Part shown: in pieces, positions 8,251 through 19,379 of the stretch
How positions within the stretch are numbered: the first letter of the stretch is position 1
Layout: every line of letters starts with the position of its first letter
NCBI RefSeq assembly: GCF_023078455.1
Contig: NZ_CP095740.1
Location: forward strand, 4,616,501-4,680,500
DNA length: 64,000 nt
Direction of reading: 5' to 3'
Source: Luteibacter aegosomatis
Lineage (GTDB): Bacteria > Pseudomonadota > Gammaproteobacteria > Xanthomonadales > Rhodanobacteraceae
Position numbers and translations under genes: made by a program
The notes under the pieces: model-generated
What the model was told of the DNA's origin: nothing
Database searches by the model: none
Seen by the model: only the letters and a program-made list of their open reading frames with translations

Positions 8251-8895
8251 TCAGCGCGTGAGCGAGGCCGCTTCCCGCGCCAATGCCTCGATCCCGGCGA
8301 AATCCCCCGCCGCCAGCTTGTCGGCCGGGGTCAGCCACGAGCCACCCACGCAGGCCACGTTCGGCAGCGCGAGAAACTCCGGTGCATTGGCGAGCGTGAT
8401 GCCGCCGGTGGGGCAGAAGCGGATCTGCGGCAACGGCGACGCCCAGGCGCCGACCAGCTTCGGGCCGCCCGCCGGCACGGCCGGAAAGAATTTCTGGAAG
8501 CGATAGCCGCGCTCGAGCAGTTCCATCGCCTCGCTCGAGGTGGCCGCACCCGGCAGCAGCGGCAATTCGGAATCGTCGGCCGCGTCGAGCAGCCTCGGGC
8601 TGCTGCCCGGCGAGACGGCGAACTTCGCACCGGCCTTCCACGCCGCGTCGAGATCCTTCGCCGTGAGCACGGTGCCCACGCCGACGAACGCGCCTTCCAC
8701 CTCGGCCGCGATCGCGCGCACCGCGTCGAGCGCGGCGGCGGTGCGCAGCGTCACCTCGATGGCCGGAACGCCGCCGGCGACCAGCGCGCGCGCCATGCCG
8801 ACGGCTTTCGAGGCATCGTCGATGATCACCACGGGAACCACCGGTGCCAGACGCAGGGTCGATTCGACGCGTTGCTGTTTCGCTTCGTTGCTCAT
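8251..8895 (-). CDS. eda: KDPG/KHG aldolase
   Basis: A 214-aa class I aldolase that cleaves 2-keto-3-deoxy-6-phosphogluconate to pyruvate and glyceraldehyde-3-phosphate, the last step of the Entner-Doudoroff pathway. The family residues are visible: Glu47 in AIEVTLRT, the GVGTVL motif at 72-77, the Schiff-base lysine at about 135 in FQKFFPA, and the phosphate-binding PTGGI at 162-166. Length is normal. It is the last gene of zwf-pgl-edd-eda, 16 nt after edd. Confidence 0.96.
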   Translation of the reverse strand: MSNEAKQQRVESTLRLAPVVPVVIIDDASKAVGMARALVAGGVPAIEVTLRTAAALDAVRAIAAEVEGAFVGVGTVLTAKDLDAAWKAGAKFAVSPGSSPRLLDAADDSELPLLPGAATSSEAMELLERGYRFQKFFPAVPAGGPKLVGAWASPLPQIRFCPTGGITLANAPEFLALPNVACVGGSWLTPADKLAAGDFAGIEALAREAASLTR

Positions 8896-8911
8896 CTCTA
8901 CTCCGGGGGAA

Positions 8912-10719
<1,808 letters not shown>

Positions 10720-10723
<4 letters not shown>

Positions 10724-11421
10724 GGCGCCCAGTACACGTCGAGCGCGACACGCGCGTGGGTGAGCACCGAACGGATCGGGAAGTCCTCGCCGGCTTCGGC
10801 CTTGGCGAGCACGTCCTTCTTGTCGGCTCCTTCGATGTGCAGGAAGAGCGCACGCGTGTCGAGCACCTTCGGCAGCGTGAGGGTGATGCGCGGTTCGCCC
10901 GCGCCTTCGGCGCGCATCGACAGCACGGTTTGCGTGCCGTTCGGATCGGTCGCTTCGGCAAGGTGGTCGCCGCCGGGGAAGAACGACGCCGTATGGCCGT
11001 CGCCACCCATGCCGAGGATCACCACGTCGAACGGCAGGCCAAGCGCGTCGATGCGTTGGCCCACATCGGCTAGCGCCGCGTCGACGTCGTCCTTGTGCGC
11101 GCCGTCGAACAGCGGCAGGAAGGTGGCCGTGCGCGCTTCGTGATGCAGCAGGTGCTCGGCGACGAGACGCGCGTTGGAACGATCGCTGTCGGTGTCCACC
11201 CAGCGCTCGTCGACGAGCGTGACGGTGACCTTCGACCAATCGATCTCCTGCTCGGCGAGCACGGCGAACATCGTCTTCGGCGTGCTGCCGCCGGACACGG
11301 CGAGCGTGGCCTTGCCGCGCGCCCGGATGCCGGCATCGAGCTTCGCGGCGACGTCGCGGGCGAGCCGGTCGGCGAGCGTCAGCTTGTCGGCGAATTCATG
11401 GCGTTGGATGGTGGCGTTCAT
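10720..11421 (-). CDS. pgl: 6-phosphogluconolactonase
   Basis: A 233-aa cytosolic enzyme that hydrolyses 6-phosphoglucono-lactone. It is of the NagB-like DevB type, shown by [20 protein letters not shown] near residues 42-61, VTLVDERWV, and [14 protein letters not shown]. It overlaps zwf upstream and edd downstream by 4 nt each, so the four genes form one coupled operon linking glucose-6-phosphate oxidation to KDPG cleavage. Confidence 0.95.
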
Positions 11422-12890
11422 GCGGACTCCTCGGCCCAGGTACGGCCGTCGCGTTCGATGAGCGCCACGGCGGCGCTCGGGCCCCAGGTACCGGCGGTAT
11501 ACGGCTTAGGCGTATCGCCGCCGGCCTCCCATGCATCGAGGATCGGGCCCGCCCAGTTCCATGCGGCCTCGACCTCGTCGCGGCGCATGAACAGGGTGGG
11601 ATTGCCGCGCACGACGTCGAGGATCAACCGCTCGTACGCATCGGGCTGCTGCACGCCGAACGCCGTCGCGAAGCTCATGTCCAGCGGCACGTGACGCAGG
11701 CGCAGGCCGCCCGGACCGGGGTGCTTGATGGTCAGCCACAGCTTCACGCCTTCATCCGGCTGCAGGCGCAGCGTGAGGCGGTTGGGCAGCAGCGGGCCGC
11801 TGGTGGGGTCGAAGATCGAATGCGGCAACGCGCGGAACGTCACCACGATCTCCGACACGCGGCTGGGAAGCCGCTTGCCGGTGCGCAGGTAGAACGGCAC
11901 GCCCGCCCATCGCCAGTTGCCGATCTCCGCCTTGAGGGCGACGAAGGTTTCGGTCCGGGACTGGTCGCTGCCCAGTTCGTCGAGGTAGCCCGGCACGCCC
12001 TGGCCTTCGGCTGCGCCGGCGCGGTACTGGCCACGCACGGTGAGCTGCGCCGCGTTGGCGCCGTCGATGGGACGCAGCGAGCGCAGCACCTTGAGCTTTT
12101 CGTCGCGCACGGCGTCGGGCGCCAGCGACGACGGCGGTTCCATGGCGAGCATGCACAGCAGCTGCAGGATGTGGTTCTGCACCATGTCGCGCAGCGCGCC
12201 GGCACGGTCGTAGTAGCCCGCGCGATGGCCCACGCCCACGGTTTCGGCCACGGTGATCTGCACATGGTCGATGTGCTGGGCGTTCCAGAGCGGTTCGAAC
12301 AGCGCGTTGCCGAAGCGCAGCGCCAGCAGGTTCTGCACCGTTTCCTTGCCCAGGTAATGGTCGATGCGGTAGGTCTGCGATTCGGTGAACACCTCGGCCA
12401 CCGCGTCGTTGATGGCGTTGGCGCTGGCCAGGTCGCGGCCGATGGGCTTTTCGAGCACCACGCGCGAACCCTCGCCGTTGAGGCCGAGCGAGCCCAGGCG
12501 CTGGCAGATGTCGGTGAAGATTTCCGGCGAGGTCGAGAGATAGAACACCCGGATGTGGTCGGGCTTCTCGCCCATCAGCCGGGCGAAGTCGTCCCAGCCG
12601 TCGGGCTTGCGGGCGTCGAGCGAGCGGTAGGCGATCATCGCCAGGAACGCCTCGAGCTGCGCGGGGGCCACGTGGGCCACGCCCTTCTCGATCGCGGCGC
12701 GCACCTGTTCGCGATAGCCGGCGTCGTCCAGGCCTTCGCGGGCCACGCCGACGATCCGGCTCTTCGCCTGGATCTGGCCGTCCACGAAGCGGTGGTACAG
12801 CGCGGGAAGGAGCTTGCGCACGGCCAGGTCGCCAGTGCCGCCGAAGATGACGAGATCGAAGGGTTCGATCAGAGGGAGGGGAGCGCTCAC
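11418..12890 (-). CDS. zwf: Glucose-6-phosphate 1-dehydrogenase
   Basis: A 490-aa NAD(P)-dependent dehydrogenase and the first enzyme of the Entner-Doudoroff operon. The nucleotide-binding motif FGGTGDLAVRKLLPALYHRF lies near the N-terminus, and the substrate-site signature RIDHYLGKETVQNLLALRFG is intact. I place the start at the GTG at 12890 (MSAPLPLIEPFDL), because GAGG lies 8 nt upstream and the length then matches the family. An in-frame ATG at 12944 has no ribosome site and would fall inside a run of TACCAG direct repeats. Confidence 0.94.
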   Translation of the reverse strand: MSAPLPLIEPFDLVIFGGTGDLAVRKLLPALYHRFVDGQIQAKSRIVGVAREGLDDAGYREQVRAAIEKGVAHVAPAQLEAFLAMIAYRSLDARKPDGWDDFARLMGEKPDHIRVFYLSTSPEIFTDICQRLGSLGLNGEGSRVVLEKPIGRDLASANAINDAVAEVFTESQTYRIDHYLGKETVQNLLALRFGNALFEPLWNAQHIDHVQITVAETVGVGHRAGYYDRAGALRDMVQNHILQLLCMLAMEPPSSLAPDAVRDEKLKVLRSLRPIDGANAAQLTVRGQYRAGAAEGQGVPGYLDELGSDQSRTETFVALKAEIGNWRWAGVPFYLRTGKRLPSRVSEIVVTFRALPHSIFDPTSGPLLPNRLTLRLQPDEGVKLWLTIKHPGPGGLRLRHVPLDMSFATAFGVQQPDAYERLILDVVRGNPTLFMRRDEVEAAWNWAGPILDAWEAGGDTPKPYTAGTWGPSAAVALIERDGRTWAEESA

Positions 12891-12932
12891 GACAGTCGCC
12901 TCAATGGAATCGATGGGTATGCCCAAGGATCG

Positions 12933-12970
12933 TACCAGTGACATACCAGGGGCTACCAGCCCCGTACCAG
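12933..12970. repeat. Four TACCAG direct repeats upstream of zwf
   Basis: TACCAG occurs at 12933, 12944, 12954 and 12965 (CTGGTA on the zwf strand), with start-to-start spacing of 11, 10 and 11 bp. They are therefore on the same face of the helix. They lie 43-80 bp upstream of the zwf start codon, where promoter or operator elements are expected. Confidence 0.6.
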
Positions 12971-13011
12971 TCGCTTGGACTTTATCGGGCCTTTAACGGG
13001 CCGCCTACACC

Positions 13012-13026
13012 CGGAAAACGTTTCCG
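13012..13026. promoter_or_regulatory. LacI-type palindrome upstream of zwf / GntR gene
   Basis: CGGAAAACGTTTCCG contains the 8-bp palindrome AAACGTTT with a central CG, flanked by CGG and CCG arms. The central CG is a hallmark of LacI-family operators. It lies between zwf (start 12890) and the divergent GntR-family gene (start 13128). The rest of the 237-bp gap holds the TACCAG repeats and no visible gene. Confidence 0.45.
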
Positions 13027-13127
13027 ATGAAATTTAAATCGTGTCAAACGGTCGTTGGGATGGGGGGCACCGGAGCAGCGGTCGCATGGCGCTTGCCCGA
13101 GTGGTCGGCTATTGGTATCTTCGCCGG

Positions 13128-13880
13128 ATGGAAAGCGCCCTCGTCGCCGAATACCAACGCCTGCAGCACGATCCGGCCGCCCGGCAACCGCTGGCGTACA
13201 TGCGCCTGCGCCGGGCCATCCGCAACGTGATCGAAAACGGCGAGGTCCAGGTGGGCCACGCGCTGCCCAGCGAGCGCGACCTGGCCCGGGTGCTGACCTT
13301 GTCGCGGGTGACCGTGCGCAAGGCTATCGGCGGCCTGGTGGAAGACGGCCTGCTCACCCAGCGCCACGGCGCGGGCACCTTCGTTTCCGAGCGCATCGTC
13401 AAGCCGCTCTCGCGGATGACCAGCTTCACCGAGGATCTGCGGGCCCGCGGGCTCAACCCGCGGTCGGAGTTCTTCGAGCGCGCCATCGGCGAGGTCACCC
13501 CGGAAGAGTCCATGGCGATGAACCTCTCGCCGGGCACCCAGGTGGTACGCCTGCATCGGCTGCGCTACGCCGGCGACGAGCCGCTGGCGATCGAGCGCAG
13601 CGCGGTGCCGCTCTCCCTGCTCCCCGATCCGCAGCTGGTGGAGGATTCGCTCTACGAAGCCCTCGACAAGCTCGGCAATCGCCCGTTGCGCGCCCTGCAG
13701 CGCCTGCGCGCGGTCGTCCTCGGCCCCGCGCAGACGCGCCTGCTGCGCCTTTCGGCCGGCAGCGCCGGCCTCAACATCGAGCGGCGCAGCTTCCTGGAAG
13801 ACGGACGCATCGTCGAATTCACCTGTTCCTGGTATCGCGGCGATATCTACGATTTCGTCGCCGAACTGCAAAGCGACTGA
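13128..13880 (+). CDS. GntR/HutC-family regulator, NagQ-like
   Basis: A 250-aa transcription factor. A GntR winged helix covers about residues 20-90 (LPSERDLARVLTLSRVTVRK) and a UTRA effector domain covers about 95-235. The ATG at 13128 is preferred over the upstream in-frame ATG at 13041, which would add a low-complexity tail; GCCGG precedes it, so the ribosome site is weak. It is directly followed by NagB-II and NagA genes. In Xanthomonas the equivalent GntR regulator NagQ represses N-acetylglucosamine genes in response to amino-sugar phosphates, and that role is likely here. Confidence 0.88.
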   Translation: MESALVAEYQRLQHDPAARQPLAYMRLRRAIRNVIENGEVQVGHALPSERDLARVLTLSRVTVRKAIGGLVEDGLLTQRHGAGTFVSERIVKPLSRMTSFTEDLRARGLNPRSEFFERAIGEVTPEESMAMNLSPGTQVVRLHRLRYAGDEPLAIERSAVPLSLLPDPQLVEDSLYEALDKLGNRPLRALQRLRAVVLGPAQTRLLRLSAGSAGLNIERRSFLEDGRIVEFTCSWYRGDIYDFVAELQSD

Positions 13881-13889
13881 CGGAAGCCC

Positions 13890-14930
13890 ATGTCGATGAC
13901 CACCTCGCCGCAAGACACCCTGATGTACCGCGAAGCGCACGAGACGGCCGACGTCGTCGAGCGGCAGCTCCAGCTCAACGAAGCCGTGGTGTCCGCGCTG
14001 GCCGAGCGCCTGCGCGCGCATCCGCCGCGCATGATCATCACCTGTGCCCGCGGCAGCTCCGACCACGCGGCGATGTACGCCAAGTACGTGTTCGAGACCC
14101 AGCTCGGCGTGGTCACCGCGTCGGCCTCGCCGTCGGTCACCTCGATCTACCACGCCGACCAGCACCTGGACGGCGCGCTTTACGTCGCCGTGTCGCAGTC
14201 GGGCAAGAGCCCCGACCTGGTCCGCAACGCCGAGGCCGCCAAGAAGGCCGGTGCCTACGTGGTGGCCCTGGTCAACGTGGTGGATTCCCCGCTGGCCGAC
14301 ATCGCCGACGTCGTGGTGCCGTTGCATGCCGGCCCCGAGAAGAGCGTGGCGGCCACCAAGAGCTACCTCGGCGCGCTGTTCGCCATCCTGCACATCGCGG
14401 CGCGCTGGAGCGGCAAGGCCGATATCGCCGGCGCGCTCACCGCCCTGCCCGCGCAGTTGCGCGAAAGCTGGAACGCCGACTGGTCCGCGTTGACCGACGG
14501 CCTGGTCGATGCGCACAACCTGTTCGTGGTGGGCCGCGGGTTCGGCTTCGCGGGCGCGCTCGAGGCCGCGCTCAAGTTCAAGGAAACCTGCGGGCTGCAC
14601 GCCGAGGCCTTCAGCGCCGCCGAGGTCAAGCATGGCCCGATGGCGCTCGTCGGTCCCGATTTCCCCGTGCTGTTCTTCGCGCAGAACGACGACACCCTGC
14701 CCGGGGTGCTCGACGTGGCCGCCGAATTCCGCAAGCGTGGCGCCCGCGTATGGGTGGCCGCGCCCGGCGCCCGGGGCGAAGACATCCTGCCGCTGGTCGC
14801 CACCGCCCCCATCGCGGCGCCGCTGCTCACCGTGCAGAGTTTCTACCGGGCCACCGCAGCGCTCGCGCTCAAGCGCGGCTTCGATCCCGACGTCCCGCCG
14901 CACCTGAACAAGGTGACGGAAACGGTCTGA
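13890..14930 (+). CDS. nagB-II: Glucosamine-6-phosphate deaminase, SIS-domain type (NagB-II)
   Basis: A 346-aa protein with two SIS sugar-isomerase domains and no glutamine-amidotransferase domain, the layout of NagB-II. It converts glucosamine-6-phosphate to fructose-6-phosphate and ammonia, replacing classical NagB. ITCARGSSDHAAMYAKYVFE (residues 50-69) is the first SIS phosphate-binding site, and VSQSGKSPDLVRNAEAAKKA and VVGRGFGFAGALEAALKFKE are also typical. It starts 10 nt after the GntR gene, with GGAAG upstream. Confidence 0.92.
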   Translation: MSMTTSPQDTLMYREAHETADVVERQLQLNEAVVSALAERLRAHPPRMIITCARGSSDHAAMYAKYVFETQLGVVTASASPSVTSIYHADQHLDGALYVAVSQSGKSPDLVRNAEAAKKAGAYVVALVNVVDSPLADIADVVVPLHAGPEKSVAATKSYLGALFAILHIAARWSGKADIAGALTALPAQLRESWNADWSALTDGLVDAHNLFVVGRGFGFAGALEAALKFKETCGLHAEAFSAAEVKHGPMALVGPDFPVLFFAQNDDTLPGVLDVAAEFRKRGARVWVAAPGARGEDILPLVATAPIAAPLLTVQSFYRATAALALKRGFDPDVPPHLNKVTETV

Positions 14931-14971
14931 CGCGGGCTCCGGCGCAACGATCCATCCTCCAAGGACTTCCC

Positions 14972-16123
14972 ATGACCATCGCCCTCGTCAACGGCCGGGT
15001 ACTCACCGACAACGGATTCCAGGGCGGCTTCGCCGTGCTGGTGGACGGCGACACGATCACCGGCCTCGCCCTGCACTCCGATCCCCGCGTGCGCGCGGCG
15101 GAACGGCACGACCTGGGCGGCCGCACGCTGCTGCCGGGTTTCATCGACTGCCAGGTCAACGGCGGCGGCGGCGTGCTGTTCAACGACGCGCCTACCGTCG
15201 GCACCATCCGCACCATCGGCGAAGCGCACGCGAGGTTCGGCACCACCGGGTTCCTGCCGACGCTGATCAGCGACGACGCCGAGGTGATGGCGAAGGCCAT
15301 CGATGCGGTGAACGACGCCGTGGCGCAGGGCGTGCCGGGCGTGCTCGGCATCCATCTGGAAGGTCCGTTCATCGCGCCCGAGCGCAAGGGCGTGCACGAC
15401 GCGGCCAAGTTCCGCATCGCCGATGCCGACGACATCGCGATGGTGGCGCGCCGCCATGGCGGCGTCACCCTGCTCACGCTCGCGCCCGAGCGCGCCAACC
15501 CCGAGGTACTTCGCCAGTTGATCGACAACGGCGTGATCGTCTGCGCCGGCCACACCGCGGCCAACTACGAGGTCACGCGCGACGCGCTGGCGATGGGCGT
15601 GCGCGGCTTCACCCACCTGTTCAACGCGATGACGCCGTTCACCAGCCGCGAACCCGGCGTCGTCGGCGCGGCGCTGGAAGACGCGGCGAGCTGGTGCGGG
15701 CTGATCGTCGACGGCCATCACGTGCATCCGGCCGCCCTGCGCGTGGCCATCGCCGCCAAGGCACCGCACAAGATGATGCTGGTCACCGACGCCATGCCGC
15801 CGGTCGGCTCGGAAAACCCGAACTTCGTGCTCAAGGGCGAAACCATCACCGCCCGCGACGGCGTCTGCCAGACCGCCGACGGCACGCTGGCCGGTTCGGC
15901 GCTGGACATGGCCGGTGCCGTGCGCAACACCGTGAACATGGTCGGCGTCGCGTACGACGAAGCGGCACGCATGGCGTCGACCTATCCGGCCGCGTTCCTC
16001 GGCCTCGACGGTACGCACGGGCGCATCGCCGCGGGATGCCGGGCCGACTTCGTGGTGATGGATGACGCCTACGCCGTGGGCGAGACGTGGATCGGCGGCA
16101 GGCGGGTGTTCGTCGCCGCCTGA
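14972..16123 (+). CDS. nagA: N-acetylglucosamine-6-phosphate deacetylase
   Basis: A 383-aa amidohydrolase that removes the acetyl group from GlcNAc-6-phosphate, supplying NagB-II. Metal and substrate motifs are in place: LLPGFIDCQVNGGGG (54-68), HLEGPFIAPERKGVHD with the metal-binding Glu, CAGHTAANYE, FTHLFNAMTPF, VDGHHVHP, and the catalytic Asp in LVTDAMPPVG. The start follows AAGGA with good spacing. It is the third gene of the gntR-nagB-nagA unit and converges on the TonB-dependent receptor. Confidence 0.95.
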   Translation: MTIALVNGRVLTDNGFQGGFAVLVDGDTITGLALHSDPRVRAAERHDLGGRTLLPGFIDCQVNGGGGVLFNDAPTVGTIRTIGEAHARFGTTGFLPTLISDDAEVMAKAIDAVNDAVAQGVPGVLGIHLEGPFIAPERKGVHDAAKFRIADADDIAMVARRHGGVTLLTLAPERANPEVLRQLIDNGVIVCAGHTAANYEVTRDALAMGVRGFTHLFNAMTPFTSREPGVVGAALEDAASWCGLIVDGHHVHPAALRVAIAAKAPHKMMLVTDAMPPVGSENPNFVLKGETITARDGVCQTADGTLAGSALDMAGAVRNTVNMVGVAYDEAARMASTYPAAFLGLDGTHGRIAAGCRADFVVMDDAYAVGETWIGGRRVFVAA

Positions 16124-16145
16124 CCGCTTCGCTTCACACAAAAAA

Positions 16146-16167
16146 AGCCGGCGACTCCGCGCCGGCT
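16146..16167 (-). terminator. Intrinsic terminator for the TonB-dependent receptor gene
   Basis: AGCCGGCG (16146-16153) and CGCCGGCT (16160-16167) form an 8-bp stem with a 6-nt loop. Seven A residues at 16140-16146 give a T run on the minus strand. It may also slow plus-strand transcripts from nagA. Confidence 0.8.
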
Positions 16168-16190
16168 CGAGTACAGGGGAGATGAGAGAA

Positions 16191-16219
16191 GGCCGTCCGG
16201 ATACGCTGCCCGGACGGCC
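16191..16219. terminator. Second hairpin between nagA and the receptor gene
   Basis: GGCCGTCCGG (16191-16200) pairs perfectly with CCGGACGGCC (16210-16219) across a 9-nt loop, 12 nt beyond the receptor stop codon. It has no T run, so it probably acts with the adjacent terminator or stabilises the mRNA end. Confidence 0.5.
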
Positions 16220-16231
16220 GTGCGGGGGAAC

Positions 16232-19200
16232 TTAAAGCGAGAAGTCGTAGCGCACGCCGAACCGGAAATAACGCGGCGACTGGAACGCGATCGGGCGGCG
16301 GTAATCCGGGTTCACCGCCGGCAGTCCGTTGGCGTCGACCGTATCCAGCTCGCCGGTGTCCACCTGGCCCACCACGCGCTGCTTGCCCGCCACGTTGAAC
16401 ACGGCGGCGGTGAAAGCCAGCGGCTGCTCGGCCCCGGCCCACATCGGACGGTATTCGGCGTTGAGGTCGAGGCTCCACGTCCACGGCAGGCGGCCACGCG
16501 AACCGCGGGGCGCCGGCTGGAAGCCGCACTCGAAATACGACGCGCCGTACTGGATGGCATCGACCGGATCCTGGCCCAGGCAGTTCTTCGGACGGCCGGT
16601 GGCCATCGCGACGTTGGCGCCGACCAGCCACTCGGGGCTGGCCTGCCAGTAGCCGTAGGCCTTCAACTGGTGCGTACGGTCGTTCGGCAGCGGGCCGTTC
16701 GAGTACTGCATGATTTCCGGCGCATCCCAGTCCTGCGTCACCGACGGGTCGAGCTGGCCGATGTCGGACTTCAGCTGGCCCTCGGAGTTGCCGTAGCTGC
16801 GCGAGAACGTGTAATCGACGCGACCGTACCAGTTGTCGGCCAGCTGGTGCTCCAGGTACAGCTCCAGCGAGTAGTACTTGCGCTTGAGGTCGGGGAACGC
16901 CACGCCGGCGGGCGAGGTGAAGTCGTCCTTGGTGAGATGGAACGGCACCAGCGTGCCGTTGCCGTCCACGTCGACGTTGAACGTATTCGACTCGCCGGGG
17001 TTGAACAGGTAACAGCCGGGGATCGACGCGTTGCTGATGTCGATGCCGTTGCGCGCCGCGTACTTCTCGAAGGGGCGGCTGTCGCAGAAGTCGTCGATCG
17101 AGCTCCTCAGCTTGCGGTACGTGGCCTTGGCGCCGAAGCTCCAGTTGGCGCCGAGCGCCTTGTCGAAACCGAGGATGTACTCGTCCTGGTAGTAGGCCTT
17201 GATGCCGACTGCCGCGATGGTCTTCGGGTTGAGCGGCGTGCCGTCCTCGCCGTTGAGGTACGCGCGCGTGCCGATCTGGACCGGGTCCGCCGGTGCCCCG
17301 GTGACGGGATCGATTTGCGTATAGGTGTAGTACTCCGAGTAATACGTGGACGCCGATGCGCCGCGGATGGCCACGTTGGACGGAATCGCCAGGTGATAGC
17401 GGCCCGCGTTGGCGTACAGCTTGAACGTGGAATCGCCGAAGACGTCCCAGGTGACGCCCAGGCGCGGGGCGAGCTGGTGGCGCTGCTTGACGTACGTTTC
17501 GCCGTCGCCGTTGATGTTCTTGAACTGCTCGTTGCGCAGGCCGATGGACGCCATCCAGCGGTCGGTGATCTGCCACTTGTCTTCGATGAACTGGGCTTCC
17601 TGCTCCACCTTCACGTTGGCGCCGGTCTGGAACAGGCGCTTCTGCGCGAAGTAGTCGACGCCCGGCGGCACGACGATGCCGCGGCTGGGGATGTCGCCGG
17701 CGGCGGCATAGATCCAGCGATAGCCACCCTCGTAGATGTTGCCCGAGTAGGACTCCAGCGTCTGGTTGTCGACGCCGGCACGCAGGTCGTGGTCGCCCAC
17801 GTGGTATTCCACGTCGAGGCGCCAGCCCTTGGTCTTGTCCTTCGCGCCGTCGCCGAGCACCGTGCCGTTGACGAGACCGCAGCCGACGATCTTCTCGCCG
17901 GCCGGGATGCCTTCGCGGTTGTCCAGGATCCACGGGCAGTTCGGCGAACCGGCGTAGTTGAGGTTGCGCTCGTGGCGGGTGTAGCTGTGGCCGTAGAGCG
18001 CGTTGACGGTGAGTTCGTCGGTGAGGTAACCGGTGTACTTGCCGATGTAGACGTCGCCGCCCGGCGCCGAACCCGCGCCCGCGTCGAAGTTCTTCAGGTT
18101 GTCGGTGCCCAGGTACTGCGCGCGGCTGCCGGTGGCGTAGTCATACGCATACACGCTGCGCTCGATATTGGACTTGTCGCCGAGGCCGGTGACTTCGAGC
18201 AGGTGGTTGTCGGTGATGTTCCAGTCGATCTTGGCCATCCACTTGGTGGCCTTGGATTCCTGGTTGGTGCGCTGCGCGGTGACGCTGTTCGAAGTATTGG
18301 TGAGGTTGGAGCGGGTGAAGTCGCCGGCGGCGAACAGGAACAGCTTGTCCTTGATCAGCGGGCCGCTGATGTAACCGGTGTACTGCGTGTCGCCGCTCTT
18401 GTTCTCTTCGCGGTACTGGTACAGCTCGCCGTTGGTGCGATAGATGTTCTTCGGGTTCTGGCGCAGGCCCTTGGGCGTGACGTACAGCCCGAAGCCGGCC
18501 TTCCATTCGTTGCCGCCGCGCTTGGTCACGATGTTGATCACGCCGCCGGTGGAACGGCCGTACTCGGCGCCGTAGCCGCCGGTGTAGATCTGCTGCTGGT
18601 CGATGGCGTCGAACGGCAGGCTGGTGAAGCCCAGGCCGGTGAGCGCATTGGTGACCGCGTAGCCGTTGATGTAGTACTGGTTTTCCGAGGCCGACGAGCC
18701 GCCGAACGAGGCCACGTTGCCGTAGCGGGAATCGCCCGACACCACGCCGGGCGCAAGAAGCGCGGCGGCGGTGACGTCGCGCGCCAGCGGGATCTTCTGC
18801 AATTGCTGCGAGGTGAGCACGGTGCGCGAGTCGACCGACGAGACGTCGATGGCCGGCAAAGCATTGCCGGTGACCTGCACGCCTTCGAGGGTCTGGGCCG
18901 AGGCCGTGGTCGCGGCGGTCGCGCCGGCGAAGGAGACGTCGACGCCGCCGCCGATGTTCACCTGCACGTTGTCGCGGGTTTCCACCGTCTGGCCGCCGCG
19001 CTCGAGCGTGACCTTGTAACGGCCGATCGGCAGCGAGGGCACGCGGTAGCGGCCTTCGGCGTCGACGCCGGTGTCGCGGGCGAAGCCGGTATCGAGATTT
19101 TCCAGGTGCACCGTGGCGCCCTCCGGCTGCGCGACACGGCCGAAGACCACGCCCGAGGCGTTGGACTGCGCGAAGACGGAACCGCTGGCGAAACAGAGCG

Positions 19201-19261
19201 CCAGGGCGACACAGAGGGTGGAACGGCGCGGCACGCGGCCGCCGGACTGGATGCGAAGCAT
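16232..19261 (-). CDS. TonB-dependent receptor with carboxypeptidase-like N-terminal domain
   Basis: A 1009-aa outer-membrane receptor. After a signal peptide (TLCVALALCFASGSVFAQ) comes a carboxypeptidase-regulatory-like beta-sandwich of about 75 residues (GVVFGRVAQPEGATVHLENL onward), then a plug domain with YGAEYGRSTGGVINIVTKRG, and a large beta-barrel ending FRFGVRYDFSL. Such 'Oar-like' receptors are common in xanthomonads and take up large or complex substrates using TonB energy. The start ATG at 19261 follows a strong GGGGAGG. The position beside nagB-II and nagA suggests chitin oligomers or GlcNAc as substrate, which is an inference. Two matched palindromes lie upstream. Confidence 0.9.
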   Translation of the reverse strand: MLRIQSGGRVPRRSTLCVALALCFASGSVFAQSNASGVVFGRVAQPEGATVHLENLDTGFARDTGVDAEGRYRVPSLPIGRYKVTLERGGQTVETRDNVQVNIGGGVDVSFAGATAATTASAQTLEGVQVTGNALPAIDVSSVDSRTVLTSQQLQKIPLARDVTAAALLAPGVVSGDSRYGNVASFGGSSASENQYYINGYAVTNALTGLGFTSLPFDAIDQQQIYTGGYGAEYGRSTGGVINIVTKRGGNEWKAGFGLYVTPKGLRQNPKNIYRTNGELYQYREENKSGDTQYTGYISGPLIKDKLFLFAAGDFTRSNLTNTSNSVTAQRTNQESKATKWMAKIDWNITDNHLLEVTGLGDKSNIERSVYAYDYATGSRAQYLGTDNLKNFDAGAGSAPGGDVYIGKYTGYLTDELTVNALYGHSYTRHERNLNYAGSPNCPWILDNREGIPAGEKIVGCGLVNGTVLGDGAKDKTKGWRLDVEYHVGDHDLRAGVDNQTLESYSGNIYEGGYRWIYAAAGDIPSRGIVVPPGVDYFAQKRLFQTGANVKVEQEAQFIEDKWQITDRWMASIGLRNEQFKNINGDGETYVKQRHQLAPRLGVTWDVFGDSTFKLYANAGRYHLAIPSNVAIRGASASTYYSEYYTYTQIDPVTGAPADPVQIGTRAYLNGEDGTPLNPKTIAAVGIKAYYQDEYILGFDKALGANWSFGAKATYRKLRSSIDDFCDSRPFEKYAARNGIDISNASIPGCYLFNPGESNTFNVDVDGNGTLVPFHLTKDDFTSPAGVAFPDLKRKYYSLELYLEHQLADNWYGRVDYTFSRSYGNSEGQLKSDIGQLDPSVTQDWDAPEIMQYSNGPLPNDRTHQLKAYGYWQASPEWLVGANVAMATGRPKNCLGQDPVDAIQYGASYFECGFQPAPRGSRGRLPWTWSLDLNAEYRPMWAGAEQPLAFTAAVFNVAGKQRVVGQVDTGELDTVDANGLPAVNPDYRRPIAFQSPRYFRFGVRYDFSL

Positions 19262-19379
19262 GATGTGACCTCCCCGAAGTGAACCGCAAACGAGCCCTTC
19301 CACGGCGTGGCCGGACCCAACGTTTCAATCGACGCCGCCACACCCGCCCGGTATCTCTCCGGCTCGCGCGCCCCTGTCA

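Noticed and set aside
16220..19282. A 1020-codon open frame on the plus strand, opposite the TonB-dependent receptor
   Set aside because: It mirrors the receptor gene codon for codon in GC-rich sequence, has Arg/Val/Ala-rich low-complexity content and no family motif.
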